Below, one piece after another: positions 1 to 10,276 of a stretch of 64,000 nucleotides of DNA. The number at the start of each line of letters is the position of its first letter. Positions within the stretch are counted from its first letter, which is position 1. A program made the position numbers and the translations under genes. The notes under the pieces are model-generated. The model was not told the DNA's origin, ran no database searches, and was given only the letters and a program-made list of their open reading frames with translations. This DNA comes from Mycobacterium sp. ELW1 (GTDB lineage Bacteria > Actinomycetota > Actinomycetes > Mycobacteriales > Mycobacteriaceae). The stretch lies in NCBI RefSeq assembly GCF_008329905.1, contig NZ_CP032155.1:1116001-1180000 (forward strand), written 5' to 3'.

Positions 1-198
1 GCCGTCGGCGCAGTCGATCTCCGCGGTCGTGCCGAACGAGCCGTAGTTGATGGTGTTGCCGACCTCGACCTGAGCGCCTGAGCTACCGGCGGTTGCCGTA
101 GGCGAGGGGGAGTCCTTGCTGGTGGATCCGCAGCCCGCCAGTGCGACGGCGGCGAGAACGCTGATCCCAGCGATGAGTGTGGGGGAGTGCATCGGCAT
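1..198 (-). CDS. DUF3060-type lipoprotein, N-terminal part (cut by window start)
   Basis: The first 66 codons of an exported lipoprotein run off the left edge. A hydrophobic signal segment ends in the lipobox LAGC about 22 residues from the start, followed by a Ser/Thr/Pro-rich linker and then a GNTINYGSFGTTAEIDCADG stretch typical of the start of DUF3060 repeats. The ATG at 198 is preferred because AAGGA lies about 8 bases upstream; an internal ATG at 192 is the alternative. By position next to the TetR gene and rpsL it corresponds to the Rv0679c/Rv0680c pair of M. tuberculosis (from memory). Function is unknown; it should be anchored on the outer face of the cytoplasmic membrane. Confidence 0.75.
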   Translation of the reverse strand, partial: MPMHSPTLIAGISVLAAVALAGCGSTSKDSPSPTATAGSSGAQVEVGNTINYGSFGTTAEIDCADG

Positions 199-250
199 TC
201 GTCCGTCCTTCGCGATTTCGCCGGAACGCGGTCGATCCGGTTCGTCATTC

Positions 251-433
251 CTAACTCGTGCTGTCGTTGACGACGTTATCGGCGATCGCGGTGTTGGACG
301 ACCCCTGCGTGGTCACCGCCGCCACGATGCCGACGCCGCCACCGGGGATGTGACCGTTCCGGTGATACCAACCGGCAAGGCGGCAACGCAGGTCATGATG
401 AACCCGCCGCCGGTGTCCCCAGCTCACCGACAT
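251..433 (-). CDS. Doubtful small ORF in the lipoprotein-TetR gap
   Basis: The 326-base stretch between the lipoprotein start and the TetR start holds no clear gene. This 60-codon reading frame is the only candidate on the lipoprotein strand. Its C-terminal third (GSSNTAIADNVVNDSTS) looks like a secreted-protein tail, but the first half is Arg/His-rich. An overlapping frame encodes a signal-like MTCVAALPVGITG segment, so this may be the decayed remnant of a small exported protein in which the two halves have gone out of frame. I would not treat it as a confirmed gene. Confidence 0.15.
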   Translation of the reverse strand: MSVSWGHRRRVHHDLRCRLAGWYHRNGHIPGGGVGIVAAVTTQGSSNTAIADNVVNDSTS

Positions 434-524
434 GCCTCACTTTCCATCAACCCGAGTTGGAGCCCACGTGGCAGCCGGTCGGTCAACTAGAGTTCTCCGT
501 CGATCCACCAGTGAAGGGTTTGTG

Positions 525-1163
525 ATGACACCTCGGCCGGAACCGGAGTCGGCGGCTGCCCGTCCGCGCCCGGGCAACCGGACGTCGGCGAGGTCGAGCA
601 AGCTCAGCCGCGAGGTCATCGTCAACGCGGCCCTGACCTTCCTCGATCGGGAGGGCTGGGACGGTTTGACGATCAACGCCCTGGCCACCCAGTTGGGCAC
701 CAAGGGCCCGTCGCTCTACAACCACGTCCACAGCTTGGAAGATCTGCGTCGCACGGTCCGCATGCACGTCATCGACGACATCCTGCAGATGCTGTCCACC
801 GTCGGGCAGGGCCGCACCCGCGACGACGCCGTGACCGCGATGGCCAGCGCCTACCGCAGCTACGCGCACCACCACCCGGGCCGCTATTCGGCGTTCACCC
901 GCATGCCGTTGGGCGGTGATGACCCCGAGTTCACGGCCGCGTCGCATGCCGCCGCGGCCCCGGTCATCGAGGTGCTGGCGTCCTACGGCCTGGACGGCGA
1001 CGACGCGTTTTATGCCTCGCTGGAGTTCTGGGCGGCGCTGCACGGGTTCGTGCTGCTGGAGATGACGGGCGTGATGGACATGGTCGACACCGACGCCGTG
1101 TTCTCCGACATGGTCTTGCGGCTGGCCGCCGGGATGGCGCACCGAAACGGAGCGCACGGCTGA
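525..1163 (+). CDS. TetR-family regulator with WHG-type C-terminal domain
   Basis: This 212-residue transcription factor has a basic N-terminal tail, then a TetR helix-turn-helix around residues 30-75 (ALTFLDREGWDGLTINALA, then GTKGPSLYNHV as recognition helix). The C-terminal ligand domain carries FWAALHGFVLLE, the signature of the WHG (TetR_C_13) domain. The frame is open further upstream, but the start at 525 is chosen because AAGG lies 7 bases before it and the family begins near here. It lies directly upstream of rpsL, as Rv0681 does in M. tuberculosis (from memory). Its ligand and targets cannot be read from the sequence. Confidence 0.85.
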   Translation: MTPRPEPESAAARPRPGNRTSARSSKLSREVIVNAALTFLDREGWDGLTINALATQLGTKGPSLYNHVHSLEDLRRTVRMHVIDDILQMLSTVGQGRTRDDAVTAMASAYRSYAHHHPGRYSAFTRMPLGGDDPEFTAASHAAAAPVIEVLASYGLDGDDAFYASLEFWAALHGFVLLEMTGVMDMVDTDAVFSDMVLRLAAGMAHRNGAHG

Positions 1164-1262
1164 GCCCGCATCGAGCACCCGAATAACGGTGCTATGGGAA
1201 CCGGTGCCGACATTCACGCGTTGACCTGCAGTAAGGCCCGCTAGGAGGCCCGCGCACCGAGT

Positions 1263-1291
1263 TTGGAGGGGCGTGCCGCGCCTGGTATCGT
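1263..1291 (+). promoter_or_regulatory. Candidate sigma-A promoter of the str operon
   Basis: TTGGAG at 1263-1268 and TATCGT at 1286-1291 are separated by exactly 17 bases, about 200 bases before rpsL. The 1164-1494 gap contains no ORF worth calling, so a promoter and long 5' leader are expected here. The -10 element is imperfect and no transcript data are available. Confidence 0.45.
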
Positions 1292-1494
1292 GGGAGATCG
1301 TGCCTGGCCGTTAGGGGCGCTTGCGGAGACGCATGCGCGCACGCCGGGCCAATTCGCATGTCCAGTATGCATCGGATCCGACCGGTGCACGGTGTGTGCG
1401 ACACGCCCGGCAGCGGGGTAAGCCGCAGGGCTAAAACTGCAGTACAGAGACTTGAAGAACGTTGAAAGACGCACGAGAGACAGAAAGCCGGTAA

Positions 1495-1869
1495 ATGCCA
1501 ACCATTCAGCAGCTGGTCCGCAAGGGTCGCACCGACAAGGTCGCGAAGGTGAAGACCGCCGCCCTCAAGGGCAGCCCGCAGCGCCGCGGCGTGTGCACCC
1601 GCGTGTACACGACCACCCCGAAGAAGCCGAACTCGGCACTTCGCAAGGTGGCGCGCGTGAAGCTGACGACCGGCGTCGAGGTCACCGCCTACATCCCCGG
1701 TGAGGGCCACAACCTGCAGGAGCACTCGATGGTGCTGGTGCGCGGTGGTCGTGTGAAGGACCTCCCCGGTGTGCGTTACAAGATCATCCGCGGCTCGCTG
1801 GACACCCAGGGCGTCAAGAACCGCAAGCAGGCCCGTAGCCGTTACGGCGCGAAGAAGGAGAAGAGCTGA
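1495..1869 (+). CDS. rpsL: 30S ribosomal protein S12
   Basis: This 124-residue protein is full length for mycobacterial S12, the decoding-centre protein of the small subunit. The conserved [17 protein letters not shown] loop and [17 protein letters not shown] segment are intact. Lys43 and Lys88, the two residues changed in most streptomycin-resistant mycobacteria, are both the wild-type lysine. The gene opens the str operon, and its TGA overlaps the rpsG ATG by one base. Confidence 0.98.
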   Translation: MPTIQQLVRKGRTDKVAKVKTAALKGSPQRRGVCTRVYTTTPKKPNSALRKVARVKLTTGVEVTAYIPGEGHNLQEHSMVLVRGGRVKDLPGVRYKIIRGSLDTQGVKNRKQARSRYGAKKEKS

Positions 1870-2339
1870 TGCCGCGTAAGGGTCCCGCTCCCAAGCGTCC
1901 ACTCGTCAACGATCCGGTCTACGGGTCCCAGCTGGTCACCCAGCTGGTCAATAAGGTTCTGTTGGACGGGAAGAAATCGTTGGCCGAGCGCATTGTTTAT
2001 GGCGCGCTCGAGCAGGCTCGCGAGAAGACCGGTACCGATCCGGTCCTCACGCTGAAGCGAGCGATGGATAACGTCAAGCCCGCCCTCGAGGTGCGTAGCC
2101 GCCGCGTCGGTGGCGCCACCTACCAGGTGCCCGTCGAGGTGCGCCCCGAGCGCTCCACCACGCTGGCCCTGCGCTGGTTGGTCAGCTTCTCGAAGCAGCG
2201 TCGCGAAAAGACCATGATCGAGCGGCTGGCCAACGAACTCCTCGACGCGAGCAACGGCCTTGGCGCCGCAGTGAAGCGACGCGAGGACGTTCACAAGATG
2301 GCTGAGGCGAACCGGGCCTTCGCGCACTACCGCTGGTGA
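1869..2339 (+). CDS. rpsG: 30S ribosomal protein S7
   Basis: This 156-residue S7 is full length and begins [20 protein letters not shown], the usual actinobacterial N-terminus. S7 nucleates assembly of the 16S rRNA 3' (head) domain and contacts E-site t[19 protein letters not shown] and the C-terminal [14 protein letters not shown] are conserved. Translation is coupled to rpsL by a one-base stop/start overlap. An 87-base gap separates it from fusA. Confidence 0.98.
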   Translation: MPRKGPAPKRPLVNDPVYGSQLVTQLVNKVLLDGKKSLAERIVYGALEQAREKTGTDPVLTLKRAMDNVKPALEVRSRRVGGATYQVPVEVRPERSTTLALRWLVSFSKQRREKTMIERLANELLDASNGLGAAVKRREDVHKMAEANRAFAHYRW

Positions 2340-2426
2340 TCGCATCGCCGGAGTCGCGCGACGAAGCGTGGCTGCGGTGGCGTCTTCATACACCGAACTA
2401 AGAAGCGAAAGAGTGGGAATTTAGCC

Positions 2427-4529
2427 GTGGCACAGGACGTGCTCACCGACCTGAACAAGGTCCGCAACATCGGCATCATGGCGCACATCGATGCCGGCAA
2501 GACGACGACGACCGAGCGCATCCTCTTCTACACCGGTATCTCGTACAAGATCGGTGAGGTGCACGACGGTGCCGCCACGATGGACTGGATGGAGCAGGAG
2601 CAGGAGCGGGGTATCACGATCACCTCGGCCGCTACCACCTGCTTCTGGAACGACAACCAGATCAACATCATCGACACCCCGGGCCACGTCGACTTCACCG
2701 TCGAGGTGGAGCGCTCGCTGCGCGTGCTCGACGGTGCCGTGGCCGTCTTCGACGGCAAGGAAGGTGTCGAGCCGCAGTCCGAGCAGGTCTGGCGTCAGGC
2801 CGACAAGTACGACGTGCCGCGCATCTGCTTCGTCAACAAGATGGACAAGCTGGGCGCCGACTTCTACTTCTCGGTGCAGACCATGAAGGATCGCCTCGGC
2901 GCGAACGTGGTCCCGATCCAGCTTCCGATCGGCTCCGAGGGTGACTTCGAGGGCGTCGTCGACCTGGTCGAGATGAAGGCCAAGGTCTGGCGCGGCGAGA
3001 CCAAGCTCGGCGAGAAGTACGACGTCGTCGACATCCCGGCCGATTTGCAGGAAAAGGCCGAGGAATATCGCACCGCGATGATCGAGTCCATCGCCGAGGC
3101 CGATGACGACCTCATGGAGAAGTACCTGGGCGGCGAAGAGCTGACCGTTGAGGAGATCAAGGCCGGCCTGCGCAAGCTGACCGTCACCAGCGCGGGTTAC
3201 CCGGTGCTGTGCGGTTCCGCGTTCAAGAACAAGGGCGTGCAGCCCATGCTCGACGCGGTCATCGACTACCTGCCGACCCCGCTCGACGTTGCGGCCGCCG
3301 AAGGTCACCGCCCGGGCAAGGAAGACGACATCGTCTTGCGCAAGCCGTCGGCCGACGAGCCGTTCTCCGGTCTGGCGTTCAAGGTGGCCACGCACCCGTT
3401 CTTCGGCAAGCTGACCTACGTCCGGGTGTACTCGGGCAAGGTCGACTCCGGCGCGCAGGTCATCAACTCGACCAAGGGCAAGAAGGAGCGGCTGGGCAAG
3501 CTGTTCCAGATGCACTCCAACAAGGAGAACCCGGTCGAGTCGGCGTCCGCCGGCCACATCTACGCGGTGATCGGCCTCAAGGACACCACCACCGGTGACA
3601 CCCTGAGTGATCCGAACGACCAGGTTGTGCTCGAGTCGATGACCTTCCCGGATCCCGTTATCCAGGTCGCCATCGAGCCCAAGACGAAGAGTGACCAGGA
3701 GAAGCTGTCCCTGGCCATTCAGAAGCTGGCCGAAGAGGATCCGACCTTCAAGGTCAACCAGGACCACGAGACCGGCCAGACCATCATCGGCGGCATGGGC
3801 GAGCTCCACCTGGACATCCTGGTGGACCGGATGCGCCGCGAGTTCAAGGTCGAGGCCAACGTCGGCAAGCCGCAGGTCGCCTACAAGGAGACCATCAAGC
3901 GCGCGGTCGACAAAGTCGAGTTCACGCACAAGAAGCAGACCGGTGGCTCCGGCCAGTTCGCGAAGGTTCTCGTCGCCATCGAGCCGTTTGTCGGCGAAGA
4001 CGGCGCGACCTACGAGTTCGAGAACAGGGTCACCGGTGGCCGCATCCCGCGCGAGTACATCCCGTCGGTGGATGCCGGTGCGCAGGACGCCATGCAGTAC
4101 GGTGTGCTCGCCGGTTACCCGCTGGTGAACTTGAAGCTCATCCTGCTCGACGGCGCGTACCACGACGTCGACTCGTCGGAAATGGCCTTCAAGATCGCCG
4201 GCTCCCAGGCGCTGAAAAAGGCTGCCGCGCAAGCGCAGCCGGTCATCCTGGAGCCTGTTATGGCCGTCGAGGTCACGACGCCCGAGGATTACATGGGCGA
4301 CGTGATCGGCGACCTGAACTCCCGCCGTGGTCAGATCCAAGCCATGGAGGAGCGCAGCGGTGCTCGCGTCGTCAAGGCGCACGTGCCGCTGTCGGAGATG
4401 TTCGGCTACGTCGGGGACCTGCGGTCCCGGACCCAGGGCCGGGCGAACTACTCCATGGTTTTCGATTCGTACGCTGAAGTTCCGGCGAACGTCTCGAAGG
4501 AGATCATCGCGAAGGCGACGGGTCAGTAA
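2427..4529 (+). CDS. fusA: Elongation factor G
   Basis: This 700-residue translational GTPase moves tRNAs and mRNA through the ribosome. The P-loop [10 protein letters not shown], the DTPGHVDF G3 motif and [10 protein letters not shown]4 motif are present, followed by the domain II-V sequence including [14 protein letters not shown] and the C-terminal [14 protein letters not shown]. The start is GTG at 2427, matching the family N-terminus ([20 protein letters not shown]). It is the canonical third gene of the str operon. Confidence 0.98.
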   Translation: MAQDVLTDLNKVRNIGIMAHIDAGKTTTTERILFYTGISYKIGEVHDGAATMDWMEQEQERGITITSAATTCFWNDNQINIIDTPGHVDFTVEVERSLRVLDGAVAVFDGKEGVEPQSEQVWRQADKYDVPRICFVNKMDKLGADFYFSVQTMKDRLGANVVPIQLPIGSEGDFEGVVDLVEMKAKVWRGETKLGEKYDVVDIPADLQEKAEEYRTAMIESIAEADDDLMEKYLGGEELTVEEIKAGLRKLTVTSAGYPVLCGSAFKNKGVQPMLDAVIDYLPTPLDVAAAEGHRPGKEDDIVLRKPSADEPFSGLAFKVATHPFFGKLTYVRVYSGKVDSGAQVINSTKGKKERLGKLFQMHSNKENPVESASAGHIYAVIGLKDTTTGDTLSDPNDQVVLESMTFPDPVIQVAIEPKTKSDQEKLSLAIQKLAEEDPTFKVNQDHETGQTIIGGMGELHLDILVDRMRREFKVEANVGKPQVAYKETIKRAVDKVEFTHKKQTGGSGQFAKVLVAIEPFVGEDGATYEFENRVTGGRIPREYIPSVDAGAQDAMQYGVLAGYPLVNLKLILLDGAYHDVDSSEMAFKIAGSQALKKAAAQAQPVILEPVMAVEVTTPEDYMGDVIGDLNSRRGQIQAMEERSGARVVKAHVPLSEMFGYVGDLRSRTQGRANYSMVFDSYAEVPANVSKEIIAKATGQ

Positions 4530-4605
4530 TCCGTTGCTCTGGCAACACAACTGAAGAAATCAACACTGCTTTAGCAAGCAACAACAAGTCCAGGAGGACA
4601 CAGAA

Positions 4606-5796
4606 GTGGCGAAGGCGAAGTTCGAGCGGACGAAGCCGCACGTCAACATCGGGACCATCGGTCACGTTGACCACGGCAAGACCACGCTTACCGCAGCAAT
4701 CACCAAGGTTCTGCACGATAAGTACCCGGCGTTGAACGAATCGCGCGCATTCGACCAGATCGACAATGCGCCCGAGGAGCGTCAGCGCGGTATCACCATC
4801 AACATCTCCCACGTGGAGTACCAGACCGAGAAGCGTCACTACGCGCACGTCGACGCCCCCGGCCACGCTGACTACATCAAGAACATGATCACCGGTGCCG
4901 CCCAGATGGACGGCGCGATTCTGGTGGTCGCCGCCACCGACGGTCCCATGCCGCAGACCCGCGAGCACGTGCTGCTCGCCCGCCAGGTCGGCGTCCCCTA
5001 CATCCTGGTGGCGCTGAACAAGGCCGACATGGTCGACGACGAGGAGCTCCTGGAGCTCGTCGAGCTGGAGGTCCGCGAACTGCTGGCCGCTCAGGAGTTC
5101 GACGAGGAAGCCCCGGTCATCAAGGTGTCCGCACTCAAGGCCCTCGAGGGTGACCCGCAGTGGGTCAAGAGCGTCGAGGATCTGATGGACGCCGTCGATG
5201 AGTCGATCCCGGACCCGGTCCGCGACACCGACAAGCCGTTCCTGATGCCCGTCGAGGACGTCTTCACGATCACCGGCCGCGGCACCGTGGTCACCGGTCG
5301 CGTCGAGCGTGGCGTGATCAACGTGAACGAGGAAGTCGAGATCGTCGGCATCAAGCCGACCGTCACCAAGACCACGGTCACCGGTGTGGAAATGTTCCGC
5401 AAGCTGCTCGACCAGGGCCAGGCCGGCGACAACGTCGGTCTGCTGGTTCGTGGCGTCAAGCGCGAGGATGTCGAGCGCGGCCAGGTCGTCGTGAAGCCCG
5501 GCACCACCACCCCGCACACCGAGTTCGAGGGCAGCGTCTACATCCTGTCCAAGGACGAGGGCGGCCGGCACACGCCGTTCTTCAACAACTACCGCCCGCA
5601 GTTCTACTTCCGTACCACGGACGTGACCGGCGTGGTGACCCTCCCCGAGGGCACCGAGATGGTGATGCCCGGTGACAACACCGACATCTCCGTCAAGCTG
5701 ATCCAGCCGGTGGCCATGGACGAGGGCCTGCGGTTCGCGATCCGCGAAGGTGGCCGCACCGTCGGCGCCGGCCGGGTCACCAAGATCATCAAGTGA
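4606..5796 (+). CDS. tuf: Elongation factor Tu
   Basis: This 396-residue GTPase delivers aminoacyl-tRNA to the ribosomal A site. [10 protein letters not shown], the [12 protein letters not shown] switch II region and NKADMVDD are all present. The start is GTG with a strong AGGAGG about 9 bases upstream. It ends the str operon and is followed by an intrinsic terminator. It is the only tuf copy in the window. Confidence 0.98.
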   Translation: MAKAKFERTKPHVNIGTIGHVDHGKTTLTAAITKVLHDKYPALNESRAFDQIDNAPEERQRGITINISHVEYQTEKRHYAHVDAPGHADYIKNMITGAAQMDGAILVVAATDGPMPQTREHVLLARQVGVPYILVALNKADMVDDEELLELVELEVRELLAAQEFDEEAPVIKVSALKALEGDPQWVKSVEDLMDAVDESIPDPVRDTDKPFLMPVEDVFTITGRGTVVTGRVERGVINVNEEVEIVGIKPTVTKTTVTGVEMFRKLLDQGQAGDNVGLLVRGVKREDVERGQVVVKPGTTTPHTEFEGSVYILSKDEGGRHTPFFNNYRPQFYFRTTDVTGVVTLPEGTEMVMPGDNTDISVKLIQPVAMDEGLRFAIREGGRTVGAGRVTKIIK

Positions 5797-5813
5797 TCTG
5801 AATTTCGTCGCGA

Positions 5814-5845
5814 AGCGGCGCTCACCTTCGGGTGGGCGCCGCTTT
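5814..5845 (+). terminator. Intrinsic terminator after tuf
   Basis: A 13-base-pair stem (left arm AGCGGCGCTCACC at 5814-5826, right arm GGTGGGCGCCGCT at 5831-5843) closes on a TTCG tetraloop with a single G-U pair and runs into a short T-rich tail. It lies 17 bases after the tuf stop and should end str operon transcription. Confidence 0.85.
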
Positions 5846-5907
5846 CGTTTGCCGGAAACCACTGTTGCGCCGGTGCTAGGCTTCGGCATCCACAGCGGGG
5901 TGGGGCC

Positions 5908-6207
5908 ATGGACGACGACGATTACCAGCAGCCGGCATACCCGCCGTCGGTCCTCTTCGGCGGCGCGGCGCTGCTGGCTGTGCTCGGTGGAATCGTCGCG
6001 TCGGTGCTCATGGTCAGCGCGGCGAGCGTCGCCATCCACCATTCACCCCCGGCGCCCCGCAGCCAGCCGGCCGCCCACCCGGCGTCGCCGGCGCCTGTTC
6101 GGCCCGCGGCGCCGGCAGAGCCCGACGCTCACAACAGTCTCGAGGTGTTCGTCAATCGATTGGTCCCGCAGTTGCCGGCCTTGGATCAGCTACTGCAAAC
6201 CCCCTGA
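5908..6207 (+). CDS. Small single-pass membrane protein, unknown function
   Basis: This 99-residue protein has an acidic N-terminus (MDDDDYQQ), one hydrophobic helix at about residues 15-43 (VLFGGAALLAVLGGIVASVLMVSAASVAI) and then a Pro/Ala-rich linker and a short leucine-rich tail. The linker is typical of mycobacterial envelope proteins that cross the cell wall. I do not recognise a family. The start ATG follows a weak GGGGTGGGG Shine-Dalgarno region. Confidence 0.55.
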   Translation: MDDDDYQQPAYPPSVLFGGAALLAVLGGIVASVLMVSAASVAIHHSPPAPRSQPAAHPASPAPVRPAAPAEPDAHNSLEVFVNRLVPQLPALDQLLQTP

Positions 6208-6285
6208 ACTGCAACAAGTGGTCCCTAGCGGGTGTCTTGGAGTTAGTCTGATCGCGACATTGCTGGCCGAGAAGGGGTGTGCCAA

Positions 6286-7137
6286 ATGTTCGGGCGGTAT
6301 CTCAAAGCGCAATTGACCGTGCTGCTGTTCGGCGGCCTCGTCGGTCCGATCTTCCTGATCGTCTACTTCGCTCTCGGGCCGATGGCGCGGCCGTACATCG
6401 GGTGGATGTTCTGGGTCGGCCTGCTGATCACAGCGGGCGACGTGCTCGCCGCCCTGTGGTTGACCAACGCCGGTATGAAGTCGGCGGCCAAGCACGAGGA
6501 GCTGAACCAGAACGGTGTTCTGGTGCTGGCGCAGATCACCGGTATCTCGGATACGTCGTGGTTCGTCAACGACCAACAGATGATCAAGGTGAACCTCCAC
6601 TTCGAGGTGCCCGGCTATCAGGGTTTCGACACCCAGGAGACCATGGCGTCGAGCCCCACCCGCATGCAGATCCTCAACGCCCACAAGTTGGTCGCGCTCG
6701 TCGAGCCGGGCACGCAGAAATACGAAATCGACTGGAACGCCAGCGCTTTGATCGCCGGTGTGGTGCCCGCGCAGTTCACGCTCGCCGAGGACAACAAGAC
6801 CTACGACCTGCGGGGGCAGGCAGGGCCGTTGATGGAGATCATGCAGATCTTGCGCGCCAATGGCGTGCCGATGAACGGCACCATCGACATCCGGTCCAAT
6901 CCTGCTGTGCGCCAGCAGGTGATGGCCGTTGTTCGGCGGGCTGCCACCGGGCAGCCGGCGACTGCGCCGCCGCAACAGTTTGCGCAGCCCGCTGCCGCCC
7001 CGCCGTACGTGCCGCCGCCGATGCCGGAAGTGTCGACCGCACAACGTCTTCAAGAACTCGAGACCCTGAGGGCCACCGGCTCGATCACCGAGGCTGAATA
7101 CACCGCCAAGCGACAACAGATCCTGGCCGACCTCTAG
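6286..7137 (+). CDS. Membrane protein with C-terminal SHOCT domain
   Basis: This 283-residue protein has two N-terminal transmembrane helices (about residues 8-30 and 38-60), a soluble beta-rich middle domain of no recognised family and a Pro/Ala/Gln linker. Its C-terminus ([20 protein letters not shown]) matches the short SHOCT domain found at the ends of many membrane-linked bacterial proteins. The ATG at 6286 is chosen over the in-frame GTG at 6277 because GAAGGGG sits about 8 bases before it. It occupies the place of Rv0686 after tuf. Function unknown. Confidence 0.75.
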   Translation: MFGRYLKAQLTVLLFGGLVGPIFLIVYFALGPMARPYIGWMFWVGLLITAGDVLAALWLTNAGMKSAAKHEELNQNGVLVLAQITGISDTSWFVNDQQMIKVNLHFEVPGYQGFDTQETMASSPTRMQILNAHKLVALVEPGTQKYEIDWNASALIAGVVPAQFTLAEDNKTYDLRGQAGPLMEIMQILRANGVPMNGTIDIRSNPAVRQQVMAVVRRAATGQPATAPPQQFAQPAAAPPYVPPPMPEVSTAQRLQELETLRATGSITEAEYTAKRQQILADL

Positions 7138-7190
7138 CTGATGTCCTCGACCGAAGCGCCGACGCGGGCCGACGAAAGGGAAGTGGTCTG

Positions 7191-8438
7191 GTGACATCTG
7201 CATCCGCGTCGTACGGCGTGCATTCCGAAGTGGGAACGCTGCGCAAGGTGCTGGTGTGTTCGCCCGGCCTGGCCCACGAGCGGCTGACCCCGACCAATTG
7301 CGACGACCTGCTGTTCGACGACGTGCTCTGGGTGCAGAACGCCCGCCGGGACCACTTCGACTTCATGGACAAGTTGCGGGACCGCGGTGTGGCGGTGGTC
7401 GAGTTGCACAACCTGCTCGCCGAGACGATGGATATTCCGGACGGCCGCACCTGGCTGCTCGACCGCAAGATCGTCGCCAACGAGGTCGGGATGGGACTGG
7501 TCGACGACACCAGATCGTTCCTCGACGAGCTACCCGCCCGTCGACTCGCCGAGTTCCTGATCGGCGGGTTGTCGACCCGCGACCTACCTGTCGACCTCGG
7601 CCGGGGCTACCGCGCCCTGGCCCGCGAGCATGCGGGAATCACCGAGTATCTGATGCCGCCGCTACCCAACACGCTGTACACCCGCGACACCACCTGCTGG
7701 ATCTACTCCGGTGTGACACTCAACCCGCTGTTCTGGCCGGCCCGGCACGACGAAACGCTGTTGATGAAGGCCATCTATGAGTTCCATCCCGACTTCGCCG
7801 GGTCGACGGTGTGGTGGGGTGACCCTGAAAAGTCTTGGGGGATGGCCACTATCGAGGGTGGAGATGTACTGGTGCCCGGCAACGGGGTGGTGTTGATCGG
7901 GATGAGCGAACGCACCTCGCGGCAGGCGATCACCCAGGTGGCGGCGACGCTGTTCGAACGCGGCGCGGCCGAACGGATCATCGTGGCGGGGATGCCCAAG
8001 CTGCGCGCCGCCATGCACCTCGACACGGTGTTCACCTTCGCCGATCGCGATGTCGTGACGATCTATCCCGAAATCGTAAACAACATCCAGACTTTCACGC
8101 TGCTGCCCAGCGATTCGGCCCCCGGCCTCGACGTCATCGAGGAGACCAAACCGTTCGTGGAGGTGGTCGCGAACGCCCTGGGCCTCAGCGCGCTGCGGGT
8201 GGTCGAAACCGGCGGCACCGCCTACGACTCTGAGCGGCAACAGTGGGACAGCGGCAACAACCTGGTGGCCGTCGAGCCGGGCGTGGTGTTCGCCTACGAC
8301 CGCAACACCCACACCAACTCGTTGCTGCGCAATGCCGGGGTCGAGGTCATCACGATCGTCGGTGCCGAACTGGGCCGCGGCCGCGGCGGCGGTCATTGCA
8401 TGACCTGCCCGATCATCCGCGACCCGGTCGCCTACTGA
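7191..8438 (+). CDS. arcA: Arginine deiminase
   Basis: This 415-residue enzyme hydrolyses L-arginine to citrulline and ammonia. It has the guanidino-modifying pentein fold with the expected motifs: [15 protein letters not shown] near the N-terminus, [11 protein letters not shown] in the middle, EGGDVLVPG, and the C-terminal [10 protein letters not shown] in which Cys403 is the expected nucleophile. The length fits the bacterial family (about 400-420). The start is GTG with GAAAGGGA about 10 bases upstream. It stands alone, without arcB or arcC beside it, but an ornithine/arginine block follows within 2 kb on the other strand. Confidence 0.95.
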   Translation: MTSASASYGVHSEVGTLRKVLVCSPGLAHERLTPTNCDDLLFDDVLWVQNARRDHFDFMDKLRDRGVAVVELHNLLAETMDIPDGRTWLLDRKIVANEVGMGLVDDTRSFLDELPARRLAEFLIGGLSTRDLPVDLGRGYRALAREHAGITEYLMPPLPNTLYTRDTTCWIYSGVTLNPLFWPARHDETLLMKAIYEFHPDFAGSTVWWGDPEKSWGMATIEGGDVLVPGNGVVLIGMSERTSRQAITQVAATLFERGAAERIIVAGMPKLRAAMHLDTVFTFADRDVVTIYPEIVNNIQTFTLLPSDSAPGLDVIEETKPFVEVVANALGLSALRVVETGGTAYDSERQQWDSGNNLVAVEPGVVFAYDRNTHTNSLLRNAGVEVITIVGAELGRGRGGGHCMTCPIIRDPVAY

Positions 8439-8479
8439 GCCGACCGGATCCCGCGTCTGGTCCCCGGTGGACCGGTATT

Positions 8480-8493
8480 TAGAACACGTTCCA
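8480..8493 (+). promoter_or_regulatory. KstR-like operator upstream of the mycofactocin-type SDR
   Basis: TAGAACACGTTCCA fits the published KstR consensus TNNAACNNGTTNNA at every fixed position. KstR is the TetR-family repressor of mycobacterial sterol and lipid catabolism. The site lies 44 bases before the SDR start codon, where a repressor would block the promoter. KstR itself is not in this window. Confidence 0.6.
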
Positions 8494-8521
8494 GTTCTCT
8501 TGCTAGCCTGGCCTGAGCTGA

Positions 8522-9391
<870 letters not shown>

Positions 9392-9394
9392 CGG

Positions 9395-10276
9395 TCAGCC
9401 CGGGAGTACCAGCACTGGAACGGGGCTGTGCCGCAGGATCTTCGAGCCGCGCGAGCCCAGGAACACCCGCGCGATTCCCCCAACGGGTGATGTGCCGATA
9501 GCCAGCAGGTCACCGTCCTGCCAATCGACGGCGTTCAGGGCATCGTCCCAACCGTTGCCGGTGGCCACCTCTAGATCCACGTCCGGACCCACCACGCCAT
9601 CGGCCTTCAACTGCGCCAACGCCTCCCGTGCGTAGCCGGCCAGCTGTTCGAGGATCGAATCCTCGGCGCTCAAGCCGACTTCCGGCGGGTACATCGTGCG
9701 GCCCCGAACCGCGAACGTGATCACCCGCATGGGCACGTTGAGCCGCCGACCGAGCGCGGCGACACGCTGGACGACATGCAGCGTGTCGGCCGTTCCCGGG
9801 TAGGCGGCCGTGATCCGGGTCAGGCCGCCCGCCTTCGAACCGCGATACCCGCGCGGGCTGATCGCCATCGGCACCGGCGAGGAGTGCAGCAGGCGGTCGG
9901 CGGTCGAGCCGATCACCACCTGCCCGAGCTTTCCGTCGGCGGCCGAGCCCAGGATCAGCACCTCGGCTTTCAGGTCGGAGATCGCCTCCAGTAGGCCGCC
10001 GGACACCGAACGGTGAGACACCTTGTGATACCTGACGTCCAGCCCATCGGCGATCGCGTCAATGCAGTCTCGGGCCTGCGCCGCGGAGGTCGTCGCCAAT
10101 TGTTCGGCGTACTGGGCATATTCGGCGTCGATTCGGCCCAGCGACGGAGTCATCCACGGTCGTGGAACGACGGTCACCACGGTCAGCGATGTCTGCAGGG
10201 TCCTGGCGGCTTCGACGGCCAGGTACAGGGGCGGGCGGCCACTCTTTCCCGCGAGGTAGCCGACGGCGACGGTCAC
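9395..10276 (-). CDS. Tandem universal stress protein
   Basis: This 293-residue protein has two UspA domains (about residues 1-145 and 150-293). Each ends in the nucleotide-binding pattern G-2X-G-9X-G(S/T): GSAADGKLGQVVIGSTADRLLHSS in two pieces in the first, and IGTSPVGGIARVFLGSRGSKILRHS in the second. The GTG start overlaps the permease stop as GTGA, so the two are translationally coupled. In M. tuberculosis the same protein (Rv2319c) follows rocE. It ends 3 bases from the convergent SDR gene. Confidence 0.88.
   Translation of the reverse strand: MTVAVGYLAGKSGRPPLYLAVEAARTLQTSLTVVTVVPRPWMTPSLGRIDAEYAQYAEQLATTSAAQARDCIDAIADGLDVRYHKVSHRSVSGGLLEAISDLKAEVLILGSAADGKLGQVVIGSTADRLLHSSPVPMAISPRGYRGSKAGGLTRITAAYPGTADTLHVVQRVAALGRRLNVPMRVITFAVRGRTMYPPEVGLSAEDSILEQLAGYAREALAQLKADGVVGPDVDLEVATGNGWDDALNAVDWQDGDLLAIGTSPVGGIARVFLGSRGSKILRHSPVPVLVLPG

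Noticed and set aside
2421..4550. A 709-codon open frame on the minus strand opposite fusA
   Set aside because: It is the antisense shadow of a highly biased GC-rich gene. Its protein is His/Asp/Leu-rich without any fold-like pattern, whereas fusA is unmistakable.
4504..6042. A 512-codon minus-strand frame opposite tuf
   Set aside because: Same cause: GC3-driven shadow with no ribosome-binding site and no recognisable domain.
5908..6207. Mobile-element remnant after tuf
   Set aside because: No terminal repeats or transposase fragments are visible here or elsewhere in the window.
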